Positions 8,052 to 15,035 of a stretch of DNA of 32,592 nt are shown here, in pieces. Origin of the DNA: Butyrivibrio sp. UBA3740 (GTDB taxonomy: Bacteria > Bacillota > Clostridia > Lachnospirales > Lachnospiraceae); the NCBI GenBank assembly GCA_002372465.1, contig DFGW01000180.1, forward strand, positions 1 to 32,592. Direction: 5' to 3'. Positions within the stretch are counted from its first letter, which is position 1. Each line of letters opens with the position of its first letter. The notes beneath the pieces were generated by a model that saw only the letters and a list, made by a program, of their open reading frames with translations, was not told the origin of the DNA and made no database searches. The position numbers and the translations under genes are program-made.

Positions 8052-9221
8052 CTACTCCTTTTCTGCCTTATCAATTGTAATATCAAGAACGCATTTCGGT
8101 TCGAATTCCCTAATCCGTTCCGTAAGAACTTCTATCAGTTCTTTGTCCGTCATTTCATACTTATAGGGAACCTCCACATCGAAGGCCACCCTGTCATGGT
8201 CATGGTCCTTTACAATCCTGCAATCGTGAAACTTAAGGACCGGATCGATCTCCTCAAGCACCAGCTGTAGCCATCTTTTTACTTCTCTTGTCTTTCTGTC
8301 GCTGTCATTTACAGGGTCCATGTGTATCACTGCTGTACAGTGATATTTGGTCCGCAGGTCTTTTTCTATGTGATCTATGGCATCATGGACTTCAACAATA
8401 TTAAGATGATCCGGAACCTCCACATGAAGGGACATCATGATCCTGCTTGGTCCGTAGTTGTGGACCACGATATCATGAACTCCAAGGATATTGTCATGCT
8501 CCATAACCGTCTCCTCTATCTCCTTAATGAACTCCTTGCTGGGTGGTTCGCCAAGAAGAGGATTTATTGTGTCCTTTGCAGCATCAATACCGGTCTTTAG
8601 GATAAAGATACCCACAATGATTCCGGCAACTCCGTCAATATTGATTCCATAGAAATGAGAAAGGATTACCGACGCCAGAACAATACCGGTAGAGAGCACA
8701 TCTGAGATGCTGTCCAGGGCCGTCGACTTTAAAGTTGCACTGCCTATCACCCTCGAGGCCTGAAGATTAGCACCGAACATGATAATTTTTATCAAAATTG
8801 AAATGACAAGGATCACACCTACTGTGGTGTTAAAGAATACTTCCTCAGGCTGCAAAAGCTTTTTCACAGAGCCCTGGATAAGCTCTACTCCCATGAGGAT
8901 GATCAAAAGAGATACTATTAGCCCTGCAACGTACTCAAGCCTTCCGTGCCCAAAGGGATGTTCCCTGTCTGCCTCTGCTCCCGAGAGCTTAAAGCCAACC
9001 AGAGTAACCACGCAAGAAGCCACATCCGACAAGTTGTTAAGAGCATCTGAAAAGATAGCTATGGATCCGCTTATAAAGCTTGCTGTGATCTTTATAGCTA
9101 CCAAAATAAGATTTAAGGCAATGCCCAAAGCACCGCTTAAGATGCCATAGCCTTGCCTTACCACAGGGTCTTCCACCCTCTTATAATCTTTAATGAAAAA
9201 TCTGGCCAGAAAACAGATCAT
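8052..9221 (-). CDS. Cation diffusion facilitator exporter, probably Mn2+ type
   Basis: CDF proteins are dimeric proton antiporters that expel divalent metals. This one has 389 residues, with six membrane segments in the first 220 or so and a long cytoplasmic C-terminal region. Signature pieces are SDALNNLSDV (58-67) and HPFGHGRLEY (88-97). The metal site reads N62-x3-D66 in TM2 and D170-x3-D174 in TM5, an NDDD pattern known from manganese exporters such as MntE; zinc exporters have histidine there. The C-terminal domain, about 80 residues longer than usual, contains VHDIVVHNYGPSRIMMSLHV. Its ATG shares a base with the thiN stop (TAATG), so the two are translationally coupled. Family is secure; Mn2+ is inference. 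Confidence 0.92.
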   Translation of the reverse strand: MICFLARFFIKDYKRVEDPVVRQGYGILSGALGIALNLILVAIKITASFISGSIAIFSDALNNLSDVASCVVTLVGFKLSGAEADREHPFGHGRLEYVAGLIVSLLIILMGVELIQGSVKKLLQPEEVFFNTTVGVILVISILIKIIMFGANLQASRVIGSATLKSTALDSISDVLSTGIVLASVILSHFYGINIDGVAGIIVGIFILKTGIDAAKDTINPLLGEPPSKEFIKEIEETVMEHDNILGVHDIVVHNYGPSRIMMSLHVEVPDHLNIVEVHDAIDHIEKDLRTKYHCTAVIHMDPVNDSDRKTREVKRWLQLVLEEIDPVLKFHDCRIVKDHDHDRVAFDVEVPYKYEMTDKELIEVLTERIREFEPKCVLDITIDKAEKE

Positions 9222-9898
9222 TATCCCCAGAAAACCGTCACAAGCAAAGTTCCATCCTCTACGGTTATCTCTGCCTCCTCATCGATGATAAATTCGTTGC
9301 TGACGCCAAGTGGAAAGTCATTCCTCAAGGTGCCTTTTTCCATATTATACATCAGCCCTCTCAAAGATACACCCCTTGATACCTCTGAGAGTGAGAAAAC
9401 CGAAATCATGCCTGTATTGCCTCGGCTGAAACTGACCGTCTCGTTCTCGGCAATCATGAGCATGGAATCACTACCCATGACGTACCCTTCGCCGCCGTGG
9501 TGCTTGATAAACAAAAGAGTCTGGATATTGGCAAGGGAATGGTCAAATCTTCTTCCTCCCAGGGCTCCGTATAGGTAGAATTTCCTGTAGCCCCGGTCCA
9601 AGCCCTCGCGAACTGCCCGCAGGGTATCGGTGTCATCCTTCCGGACATCCAGTTCCAAGACTCTTTGGGGAGATACGCTGGCAATCTGCTTAAGGGAGCT
9701 CATAAATTCTGCGCCTTCTTCTCTGGCAGAATCAAAATCCCCCACTATAAGATCCGGCATTATTCCCAACTGCCTGGCATACTTATACCCGGCGTCACAG
9801 GCTATGCAGAAATCCCCGTCATTAAGCTCTATATCCACTCCATGAAAATCTCCGGCGGATATAATTACACATTTTGGCTGTGTCTTTGATCCATCCAT
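9221..9898 (-). CDS. thiN: Thiamine pyrophosphokinase
   Basis: It transfers pyrophosphate from ATP to thiamine, giving the cofactor thiamine diphosphate in one step, and so uses salvaged or imported thiamine. The 225 residues carry the family motifs: ACDAGYKYARQLGIMPDLIV with VGDFDS (52-57), KDDTDT (88-93) and GALGGRRFDHSLANI (111-125). The gene starts 2 bases after the TPR gene stop and overlaps the CDF gene by one base, so it is embedded in a tight operon. No TPP riboswitch is seen upstream of the operon. Confidence 0.95.
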   Translation of the reverse strand: MDGSKTQPKCVIISAGDFHGVDIELNDGDFCIACDAGYKYARQLGIMPDLIVGDFDSAREEGAEFMSSLKQIASVSPQRVLELDVRKDDTDTLRAVREGLDRGYRKFYLYGALGGRRFDHSLANIQTLLFIKHHGGEGYVMGSDSMLMIAENETVSFSRGNTGMISVFSLSEVSRGVSLRGLMYNMEKGTLRNDFPLGVSNEFIIDEEAEITVEDGTLLVTVFWG

Positions 9899-9900
9899 AT

Positions 9901-11310
9901 TTACGCTCTTATTCTGGACTCAATGGTATCAATGTCCATGGTCCACTCATTAGGTCCACCCCAGTCTCCCACGATGGTCTCGTTCTCTTCTCCATCCTGA
10001 AGAGTTACTGTGGTGCTGAGCCTGTAGTTCATCTTGGGAACCTTTGTAGCAGTTCCGGATGTGATATAGCTGTAAAGATATGTAACATCATATTTGGTAT
10101 GAGGATAATAGTTGTCCTCGATCATGGCCGGTTCGTAGGAAATTGAGTTCCTCTGAATACCGTCATCCTCAAAGAAGTTGGCCCAAAGAGTGATAACTCC
10201 CTGTGTTGTGGGATTCTCTTCAAAATTAAGGAATCTGTAGGACCACTGCCCTTCATTATTGTTAAGGATGATTGCTTCCCTGCTTATGGGAACATAAGTG
10301 GTGTTCTCCTGGGGAGTCTCCTCATTGTTGAGGAATATGTCCCTGAGTGCAAGATATTTGTCAGAAACCACAAAGTTCCTGAGCTCATCCACATTTCCCA
10401 CATCAAGCTGAGTAAATATCTCAGCAAAAATATCCTGTACCTCCTGTGCATTTACAAGGCATGCCTTCATGGAAGATATATTATCTGCCTCCCCTACACT
10501 GCTCTCAAGGCTTTCAAGAAGCGCCTGGTAGGAGCTGACATTCTCATAATTCAGAGTAAAAGAGATATCTCCGGGTGTAGCGTACTTAAGTATGACCTCT
10601 TTCAGCTCATCGCTTGGAGACGCCTGATATACTGCCATAAGCTCTTTTACAAAGGACTCATACTGGTCATATGTAAATACCGCACTTCCCTCTGCTGATG
10701 AGTAGGTGGCGCTGTCAGACCTGAAGAGTGCGTCTGGGCTATAGCTATAGGCATCCTGGAAGATCCTTGAATAGGCTGCATCCAAAAGCTCAATGGCATC
10801 CTTGTTGGCAGCGTCATCAGAAAGAACAGAAACAATTGAAAGAACCGTGTTCATGTCTGCCTTCCTGGAGTTCATGGCATCTACAGCCTCATTGAGGATA
10901 ACTGCGTGGTAATTGTCCAAAAGTCCTTCATTCTCAGTATTCTGCCAGCCGTCAAAAAGAATCTTCTTGGCTGATTCTGAGTCATCGATGGAAAGGTAGG
11001 CACCTGCCATGTTGCAATAAGCTGTAACAGAATGCTTGTCTATCTGTATAGCCGTCTCATAAGAATCGATGGCCGCCTCATAATCTGAAGCCTTAGTGTA
11101 CTTATCTCCTGCTGCGATAGCCTTATTAACCTTTACAATAGGAAGATGATTGTAGATACATATGCCACCTGCCGTAACTGCTATTGCCGTAGCTGCGACA
11201 ATGGCAAGCTTCCTTATATCAAAGCGCTTCTTCCTCCTGCATCTTGCTCTCGTATTAGATGAATAACTTCTGTCAATGCGTCTGTAATTCTGTGCTCTTG
11301 TAGTACTCAA
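9901..11310 (-). CDS. Membrane-anchored TPR-repeat protein of unknown function
   Basis: From the chosen TTG start (11308-11310) it has 469 residues. A short arginine/lysine-rich N terminus (RCRRKKRFDIRK) is followed by one membrane segment (about 36-54). Two or more TPR units come next (about 65-135, with AIDSYETAIQIDKHSVTAYC), then a long region I do not recognise. The charge pattern predicts N-in, with the bulk outside the membrane. The longest frame begins at ATG 11439, but that ATG lies inside a good promoter (11419-11447). A GTG at 11376-11378 behind GGAG is an alternative start adding 22 residues. It heads the operon with thiN, a CDF exporter and DUF4153. TPR units usually bind proteins; no catalytic motif was found. 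Confidence 0.75.
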   Translation of the reverse strand: MSTTRAQNYRRIDRSYSSNTRARCRRKKRFDIRKLAIVAATAIAVTAGGICIYNHLPIVKVNKAIAAGDKYTKASDYEAAIDSYETAIQIDKHSVTAYCNMAGAYLSIDDSESAKKILFDGWQNTENEGLLDNYHAVILNEAVDAMNSRKADMNTVLSIVSVLSDDAANKDAIELLDAAYSRIFQDAYSYSPDALFRSDSATYSSAEGSAVFTYDQYESFVKELMAVYQASPSDELKEVILKYATPGDISFTLNYENVSSYQALLESLESSVGEADNISSMKACLVNAQEVQDIFAEIFTQLDVGNVDELRNFVVSDKYLALRDIFLNNEETPQENTTYVPISREAIILNNNEGQWSYRFLNFEENPTTQGVITLWANFFEDDGIQRNSISYEPAMIEDNYYPHTKYDVTYLYSYITSGTATKVPKMNYRLSTTVTLQDGEENETIVGDWGGPNEWTMDIDTIESRIRA

Positions 11311-11321
11311 AACTCTTTTCC

Positions 11322-11381
11322 CTATTTCCCAAAATCTAAATTTAACGTAACAAAAGAAGCTATATGCTCTGTACCCCACAT
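11322..11381 (-). CDS. Possible 19-residue leader peptide upstream of the TPR operon
   Basis: Within the roughly 100-base leader of the TPR transcript an ATG (11379-11381) stands 7 bases after GGAG. It opens a frame reading MWGTEHIASFVTLNLDFGK and then TAG. The stop lies 11 bases before the TTG start of the main gene, and its last base begins the purine run that would serve as that gene's ribosome site. This arrangement would fit coupled translation or a regulatory upstream frame. No run of a single amino acid is present, so it is not a classic attenuator. It may be chance. Confidence 0.25.
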   Translation of the reverse strand: MWGTEHIASFVTLNLDFGK

Positions 11382-11418
11382 ATAGTTTCTCCAACAAACA
11401 TTCATACACACTTTCGAT

Positions 11419-11447
11419 AGTATACCATACCATCTCCAAATTCTAAA
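11419..11447 (-). promoter_or_regulatory. Promoter of the TPR-thiN-CDF-DUF4153 operon
   Basis: TTTAGA (11442-11447), 17 bases and TATACT (11419-11424), with TGG directly before the -10 (extended -10). Transcription would start near 11412, downstream of the ATG at 11439. That argues against this ATG as the TPR start. Confidence 0.7.
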
Positions 11448-11467
11448 GAAAAACTTCATATTTACTT

Positions 11468-11504
11468 AACATTTTCTTTTGACGAAAATGTTGAAAATAC
11501 AACA
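11468..11504. promoter_or_regulatory. Perfect inverted repeat between divergent promoters
   Basis: AACATTTTC (11468-11476) and GAAAATGTT (11484-11492) are perfect 9-base inverted arms around TTTTGAC. A second small repeat, TGTTG-N6-CAACA (11489-11504), overlaps it. The element lies between the minus-strand promoter at 11419-11447 and the plus-strand promoter at 11522-11550, a natural place for a shared operator. There is no T-run typical of a terminator. Confidence 0.45.
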
Positions 11505-11521
11505 CAATAGGGCAAAAAGCG

Positions 11522-11550
11522 TGGACACAGCATTCTGTAAAAAATAAAAT
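11522..11550 (+). promoter_or_regulatory. Sigma-A promoter of the RpiB-family gene
   Basis: TGGACA (11522-11527), 17 bases, TAAAAT (11545-11550): one mismatch to consensus in each box. The start codon is 42 bases further, behind GGGAGG (11578-11583). Confidence 0.75.
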
Positions 11551-11592
11551 AAATGATAGAAAAATAATGTATTTTATGGGAGGTAATAAAGA

Positions 11593-12237
11593 ATGAAAAT
11601 TGCACTTATCAATGAAAACAGCCAGGCTGCCAAGAATGAGATGATCTACAAAGCCCTCAAGAAGGTTGCTGACCAGCACGGCTTTGAAGTATTTAACTAT
11701 GGAATGTACTCCGCTGAAGACGAGGCACAGCTCACCTATGTACAGAACGGTATTCTTGCCTGTGTTCTTCTTAATTCCGGTGCTGCAGACTATGTGGTTA
11801 CAGGCTGCGGAACAGGTGAAGGCGCTATGCTTGCCTGCAACAGCTTCCCGGGAGTTATCTGCGGACATGTAACAGATCCTCTTGATGCCTATACTTTCGC
11901 CCAGGTCAATGACGGAAATGCCATCGCCATGAACTTTGCCCTTAAGTCCGGCTGGGGCGCTGAGCTGAACCTTGAGTACAGCTTTGAAAAGCTCTTTTCA
12001 GAAGAAAGCGGTCAGGGATATCCAAGAGAAAGAGCTGTTCCGGAGCAGCGCAACAAGAAGATCCTTGATGAAGTAAGGAAAAAGACCCTTGTGCAGGATG
12101 TACCTGCTATCCTTAAGAGTCTTGATAAGGACCTTGTAAAGGGTGCATTCTCAGGTCCTCACTTTCTTGAGTACTTCGATGCCAATGCAAAGGATGAGAA
12201 TATCAAAGCTGCCGTTCACGAAATCCTCGGCAAATAA
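11593..12237 (+). CDS. RpiB/LacA/LacB-family sugar-phosphate isomerase
   Basis: The family isomerises aldose and ketose phosphates, for example ribose 5-phosphate to ribulose 5-phosphate or galactose 6-phosphate to tagatose 6-phosphate. The protein opens MKIALINENSQAAKNE and carries GCGTGEGAMLACNSFPGV (about 75-92), the loop holding the family's active-site cysteine. ALYTFAQ-like and NDGNAIAMNFA segments follow. At 214 residues it is about 60 longer than standard RpiB because of a C-terminal extension (about 150-214, GAFSGPHFLEYFDANAKDE). Such long members are common in Firmicutes, but their substrates are mostly untested. It is monocistronic, with its own promoter and terminator, so context gives no substrate. 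The family call is good; the reaction is not. Confidence 0.85.
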   Translation: MKIALINENSQAAKNEMIYKALKKVADQHGFEVFNYGMYSAEDEAQLTYVQNGILACVLLNSGAADYVVTGCGTGEGAMLACNSFPGVICGHVTDPLDAYTFAQVNDGNAIAMNFALKSGWGAELNLEYSFEKLFSEESGQGYPRERAVPEQRNKKILDEVRKKTLVQDVPAILKSLDKDLVKGAFSGPHFLEYFDANAKDENIKAAVHEILGK

Positions 12238-12251
12238 ATATTACCTCAAAT

Positions 12252-12293
12252 AAAAAACTCCTGAGGAGCTTACACTCTTCAGGAGTTTTATTT
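12252..12293. terminator. Bidirectional terminator between the isomerase and lipoprotein genes
   Basis: A 15-base stem (12254-12268 with 12275-12289, one G-U) closes a 6-base loop CTTACA. T-runs follow on both strands (TTTTATTTTG on plus, six T on minus). It serves the two convergent genes. Confidence 0.92.
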
Positions 12294-12309
12294 TGTTCTA
12301 AAACATCAA

Positions 12310-13512
12310 TTACTCAACTACTGTGAAGTTTACAATCTCGCCATTTGTCATCTCTTCATAGAGGCCTTCGTAGATCTTTCCTGCCTCAGCAGAATCCATG
12401 GTTGTGTAGTCACCTCCATCCTCTGACTCATAGAAATATACTTCCTTTCCTTCTGAATCATACTGTACAGAGGCTTTCTCCATCATCATAAGCTTACCAT
12501 CTGTAAGAGCATATTTACAAAACCAACGGTTGCTTCCGGTAAAGAGCTTTCCATCAGCTACGGCAAGAGGATAAGCTGTTCCACCGCTACATACCTTTCC
12601 AATCTCGTAAGGAGCACCGTCCTTATCATATCCGAAGATTATTGCATCGATGGCAGCCATGTTTCCATCAAGATTATCATATGCCATGCTGCATACAAGA
12701 AGTACATCTGTACCATCAAGTGTTACATTGGCATAACCCATGCCCTTTTCAAGCTTCTTATCAACGATATCAGTGAAGGTATTGCAACCTGTTGTGTCGA
12801 TTGAAGGAGCACTTTCCTCACTATACCCCTTGATAGCTTCTATGGAACTCTCCTGTTCATTGAGGGTTGCAGGGTCCAGAGCATCATCATCAGGAATCTT
12901 GGCAGCCTCTGACTTGTTATAGTCATACATCTGCTCAGCGATTGCCTGGATATCAAATCCATCAAGGTCCTTGGCTGTTACTCCTACAAAGTAAGAATAG
13001 CCTGTCTCAATATCAAACCACTCACACTTCTGTACGTTCTCGCTGTCTCCAACGTAAACAGATACCTTGGCAGGCATGTTTCCGTCAGCCCAGTTAGCTA
13101 AAGTTGCATCATCGGTTAATGCCCAGTCATAGTACATTCCTGAAATATCAGTATACTCTTCACCTGTTGTTCCCTGCTCTCTTGCGGTAAAAGACATACC
13201 ATCGAGATCAAACTGCATCTGAACCATTGGGCTTAAAGCATATTCTTCAAGGTTATTCTCCATGATGCTCCATTTAACATTGGTAGCCCCCTCAGGAGCA
13301 CTAAAGCAATTTGGTACTGCTGCAGAAGCTTCCTCTTCTGTGCACTCACGCCATGGATTAGCAACCTGTGTCTCTTGCGCCTCCTGTGCTTCTGAAGTTT
13401 CAGCCTGTGTCTCCTGAGCAGGCGTCTCTTCCTGTGCAGGCTGAGATGTGCCGCATGCTGTAAGAGCAACTGTCATTACTCCTGCAACTACAATTCCTAA
13501 GTACTTCTTCAT
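12310..13512 (-). CDS. Secreted lipoprotein of unknown function
   Basis: This 400-residue protein begins MKKYLGIVVAGVMTVALTAC. It is a lipoprotein signal with lipobox LTAC, so Cys20 should be lipidated and anchor it to the outer face of the membrane. A linker rich in E, Q, T and A follows (about 21-55, QEETPAQETQAETSEAQEAQ), then a folded acidic domain I do not recognise. Repeated GYD/DKDG-type and SGGTAYPLAVADGKLF segments late in the protein suggest beta structure. I chose ATG 13510-13512 because AGAGGAGAAAAATT precedes it; the longer frame adds 9 residues ahead of the signal. It is a single gene ending at the shared terminator. A conserved function cannot be inferred from context. Confidence 0.85.
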   Translation of the reverse strand: MKKYLGIVVAGVMTVALTACGTSQPAQEETPAQETQAETSEAQEAQETQVANPWRECTEEEASAAVPNCFSAPEGATNVKWSIMENNLEEYALSPMVQMQFDLDGMSFTAREQGTTGEEYTDISGMYYDWALTDDATLANWADGNMPAKVSVYVGDSENVQKCEWFDIETGYSYFVGVTAKDLDGFDIQAIAEQMYDYNKSEAAKIPDDDALDPATLNEQESSIEAIKGYSEESAPSIDTTGCNTFTDIVDKKLEKGMGYANVTLDGTDVLLVCSMAYDNLDGNMAAIDAIIFGYDKDGAPYEIGKVCSGGTAYPLAVADGKLFTGSNRWFCKYALTDGKLMMMEKASVQYDSEGKEVYFYESEDGGDYTTMDSAEAGKIYEGLYEEMTNGEIVNFTVVE

Positions 13513-13572
13513 AATTTTTCTCCTCTCACAAAAAAACAACTTAAACGATTACTGTCATGATACATCTGACTT

Positions 13573-13590
13573 TATCACAAAAGTATCACA
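13573..13590. repeat. Direct repeat TATCACA upstream of the lipoprotein gene
   Basis: TATCACA occurs at 13573-13579 and 13584-13590, spaced 11 bases start to start, one helical turn. It lies about 60-80 bases before the lipoprotein start, where an activator or repressor could bind. It is short enough to be chance. Confidence 0.25.
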
Positions 13591-13603
13591 CTCATTCTAC
13601 AAC

Positions 13604-13633
13604 AAAAAAACGGATTCCAATGGTCGGAATCCG
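13604..13633 (-). terminator. Terminator of ackA
   Basis: On the minus strand CGGATTCC and GGAATCCG (13611-13618, 13626-13633) form a perfect 8-base stem with a 7-base loop. Seven T (13604-13610) follow. It lies 31 bases after the ackA stop. Confidence 0.88.
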
Positions 13634-13664
13634 CTTTTAATAAAAACTTTATGATTTGTATATA

Positions 13665-14858
13665 TTATTTACACAATTCAAACGTATCTCTTGCAATGGC
13701 AAGCTCCTCGTTTGTAGGAACAACCAAAAGTTTAACCTTTGAATCAGCGCCGGAGATGAACTTCTCCTCTCCGCGAACCTTGTTAGCCTCTGCATCAACA
13801 GTTGCACCAAGGAATGAAAGTCTCTCACAGATAAGTCCTCTTGTGAATCCGCTGTTCTCACCAACACCGGCTGTGAAGCAGATTGCATCTACTCCGCCCA
13901 TGGCTGCTGTGTAAGAACCAATGTACTTGGCAACTCTGTAGGTGAAGGCATCAACTGCTCTCTTGGCATTCTCATCACCCTTAAGATAAGCATCCTCAAG
14001 GTCCCTGAAATCTGATGAAAGATCATTGGAAAGACCGAATACACCGGACTTTTTGTTAAGGAGATTTGTAACATCAGCCACTGTAGAATTCTCTTTCTTC
14101 ATGATGAACTCTACTACTGAAGGATCGATATCACCGGTTCTGGTTCCCATGATAAGTCCCTCTAAAGGAGTAAGACCCATGGATGTGTCGATGCACTTTC
14201 CTTCCTTGACAGCTGAAACTGAAGCGCCGTTTCCAAGGTGGCATACAATAAGCTTAAGGTCCTTAATGTCTTTTCCAAGAATCTGAGCAGCTCTCTTACT
14301 TACATAGGAGTGGCTGGTGCCATGGAAGCCGTATCTTCTGATTCCGTACTTCTCATAGTATGAATATGGAAGGCCATAAAGATAAGCCTCCTGAGGCATT
14401 GTCTGATGGAAAGCTGTGTCAAATACAGCAACCATAGGAACACCGGGCATAACCTTCTCACAAGCTCTGATTCCGATAAGGTTTGCAGGGTTGTGTAAAG
14501 GTGCAAGATCTGAAACCTCTTCAATTGCCTTTATAACTTCTTCATTGATAACAACAGACTTTGTGAACTTCTCGCCGCCGTGAACGATCCTGTGTCCAAC
14601 AGCTCCGATCTCTGAAAGCTCTACAACACCGTTCTCAGCATTTGTAAGAGCCTCGATGACAAGCTCGATAGCCTTGTTGTGGTCAGGCATTGGCTCAACC
14701 TTTGTGATCTTGTCCTTGCCTGCAGGTGTGTAAACTATCTGGCTTCCGTCAATACCGATTCTCTCGCAAAGTCCTTTGCAGATAACAGCTTCAGTATCTG
14801 AGTCAATAAGCTGAAACTTAAGTGATGAACTTCCGCAGTTGATAACTAATATTTTCAT
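13665..14858 (-). CDS. ackA: Acetate kinase
   Basis: It makes ATP and acetate from acetyl phosphate and ADP, the energy-yielding last step of acetate fermentation, and can run in reverse to activate acetate. The 397 residues show the whole ASKHA-fold signature. Pieces visible are [49 protein letters not shown], the nucleotide loop [11 protein letters not shown] and [11 protein letters not shown] chose ATG 14856-14858, 7 bases after AGAGG, because it begins the conserved [12 protein letters not shown]; the longer frame adds 7 residues. pta, its usual partner, is not within this window on either side. A terminator follows, so ackA is the last gene of its transcript. Confidence 0.97.
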   Translation of the reverse strand: MKILVINCGSSSLKFQLIDSDTEAVICKGLCERIGIDGSQIVYTPAGKDKITKVEPMPDHNKAIELVIEALTNAENGVVELSEIGAVGHRIVHGGEKFTKSVVINEEVIKAIEEVSDLAPLHNPANLIGIRACEKVMPGVPMVAVFDTAFHQTMPQEAYLYGLPYSYYEKYGIRRYGFHGTSHSYVSKRAAQILGKDIKDLKLIVCHLGNGASVSAVKEGKCIDTSMGLTPLEGLIMGTRTGDIDPSVVEFIMKKENSTVADVTNLLNKKSGVFGLSNDLSSDFRDLEDAYLKGDENAKRAVDAFTYRVAKYIGSYTAAMGGVDAICFTAGVGENSGFTRGLICERLSFLGATVDAEANKVRGEEKFISGADSKVKLLVVPTNEELAIARDTFELCK

Positions 14859-14893
14859 TTCGTAACCTCTTTCCCTCATTATAATATTTTAGA

Positions 14894-14915
14894 AACTATA
14901 GCCGTTATTATAGTT
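14894..14915. promoter_or_regulatory. Inverted repeat in the ackA-tmcAL divergent region
   Basis: AACTATA (14894-14900) and TATAGTT (14909-14915) are perfect 7-base arms with an 8-base gap. The repeat lies about 35 bases before the ackA start and overlaps a TATAAT-like box. It may be an operator or simply AT-rich promoter sequence. No convincing -35 box was seen for either divergent gene. Confidence 0.25.
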
Positions 14916-15035
14916 CCCTTTATTGGAATTTTCTTTGCTTATAATCAAAAAACTTCCATGACTATGATATCTATAATATAATTTGAGAACAAGGAAAAAA
15001 CTGTACAAAAACTATACTTTACAAAGGTTTTATAA

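Noticed and set aside
9221..11412. Possible TPP riboswitch controlling thiN
   Set aside because: thiN starts 2 bases after the upstream gene, and the operon leader of about 100 bases shows no TPP-riboswitch core motifs.
11443..11868. 141-codon minus-strand frame overlapping the RpiB-family gene and its promoter
   Set aside because: It crosses the promoters and the inverted repeat and is antisense to a conserved protein.
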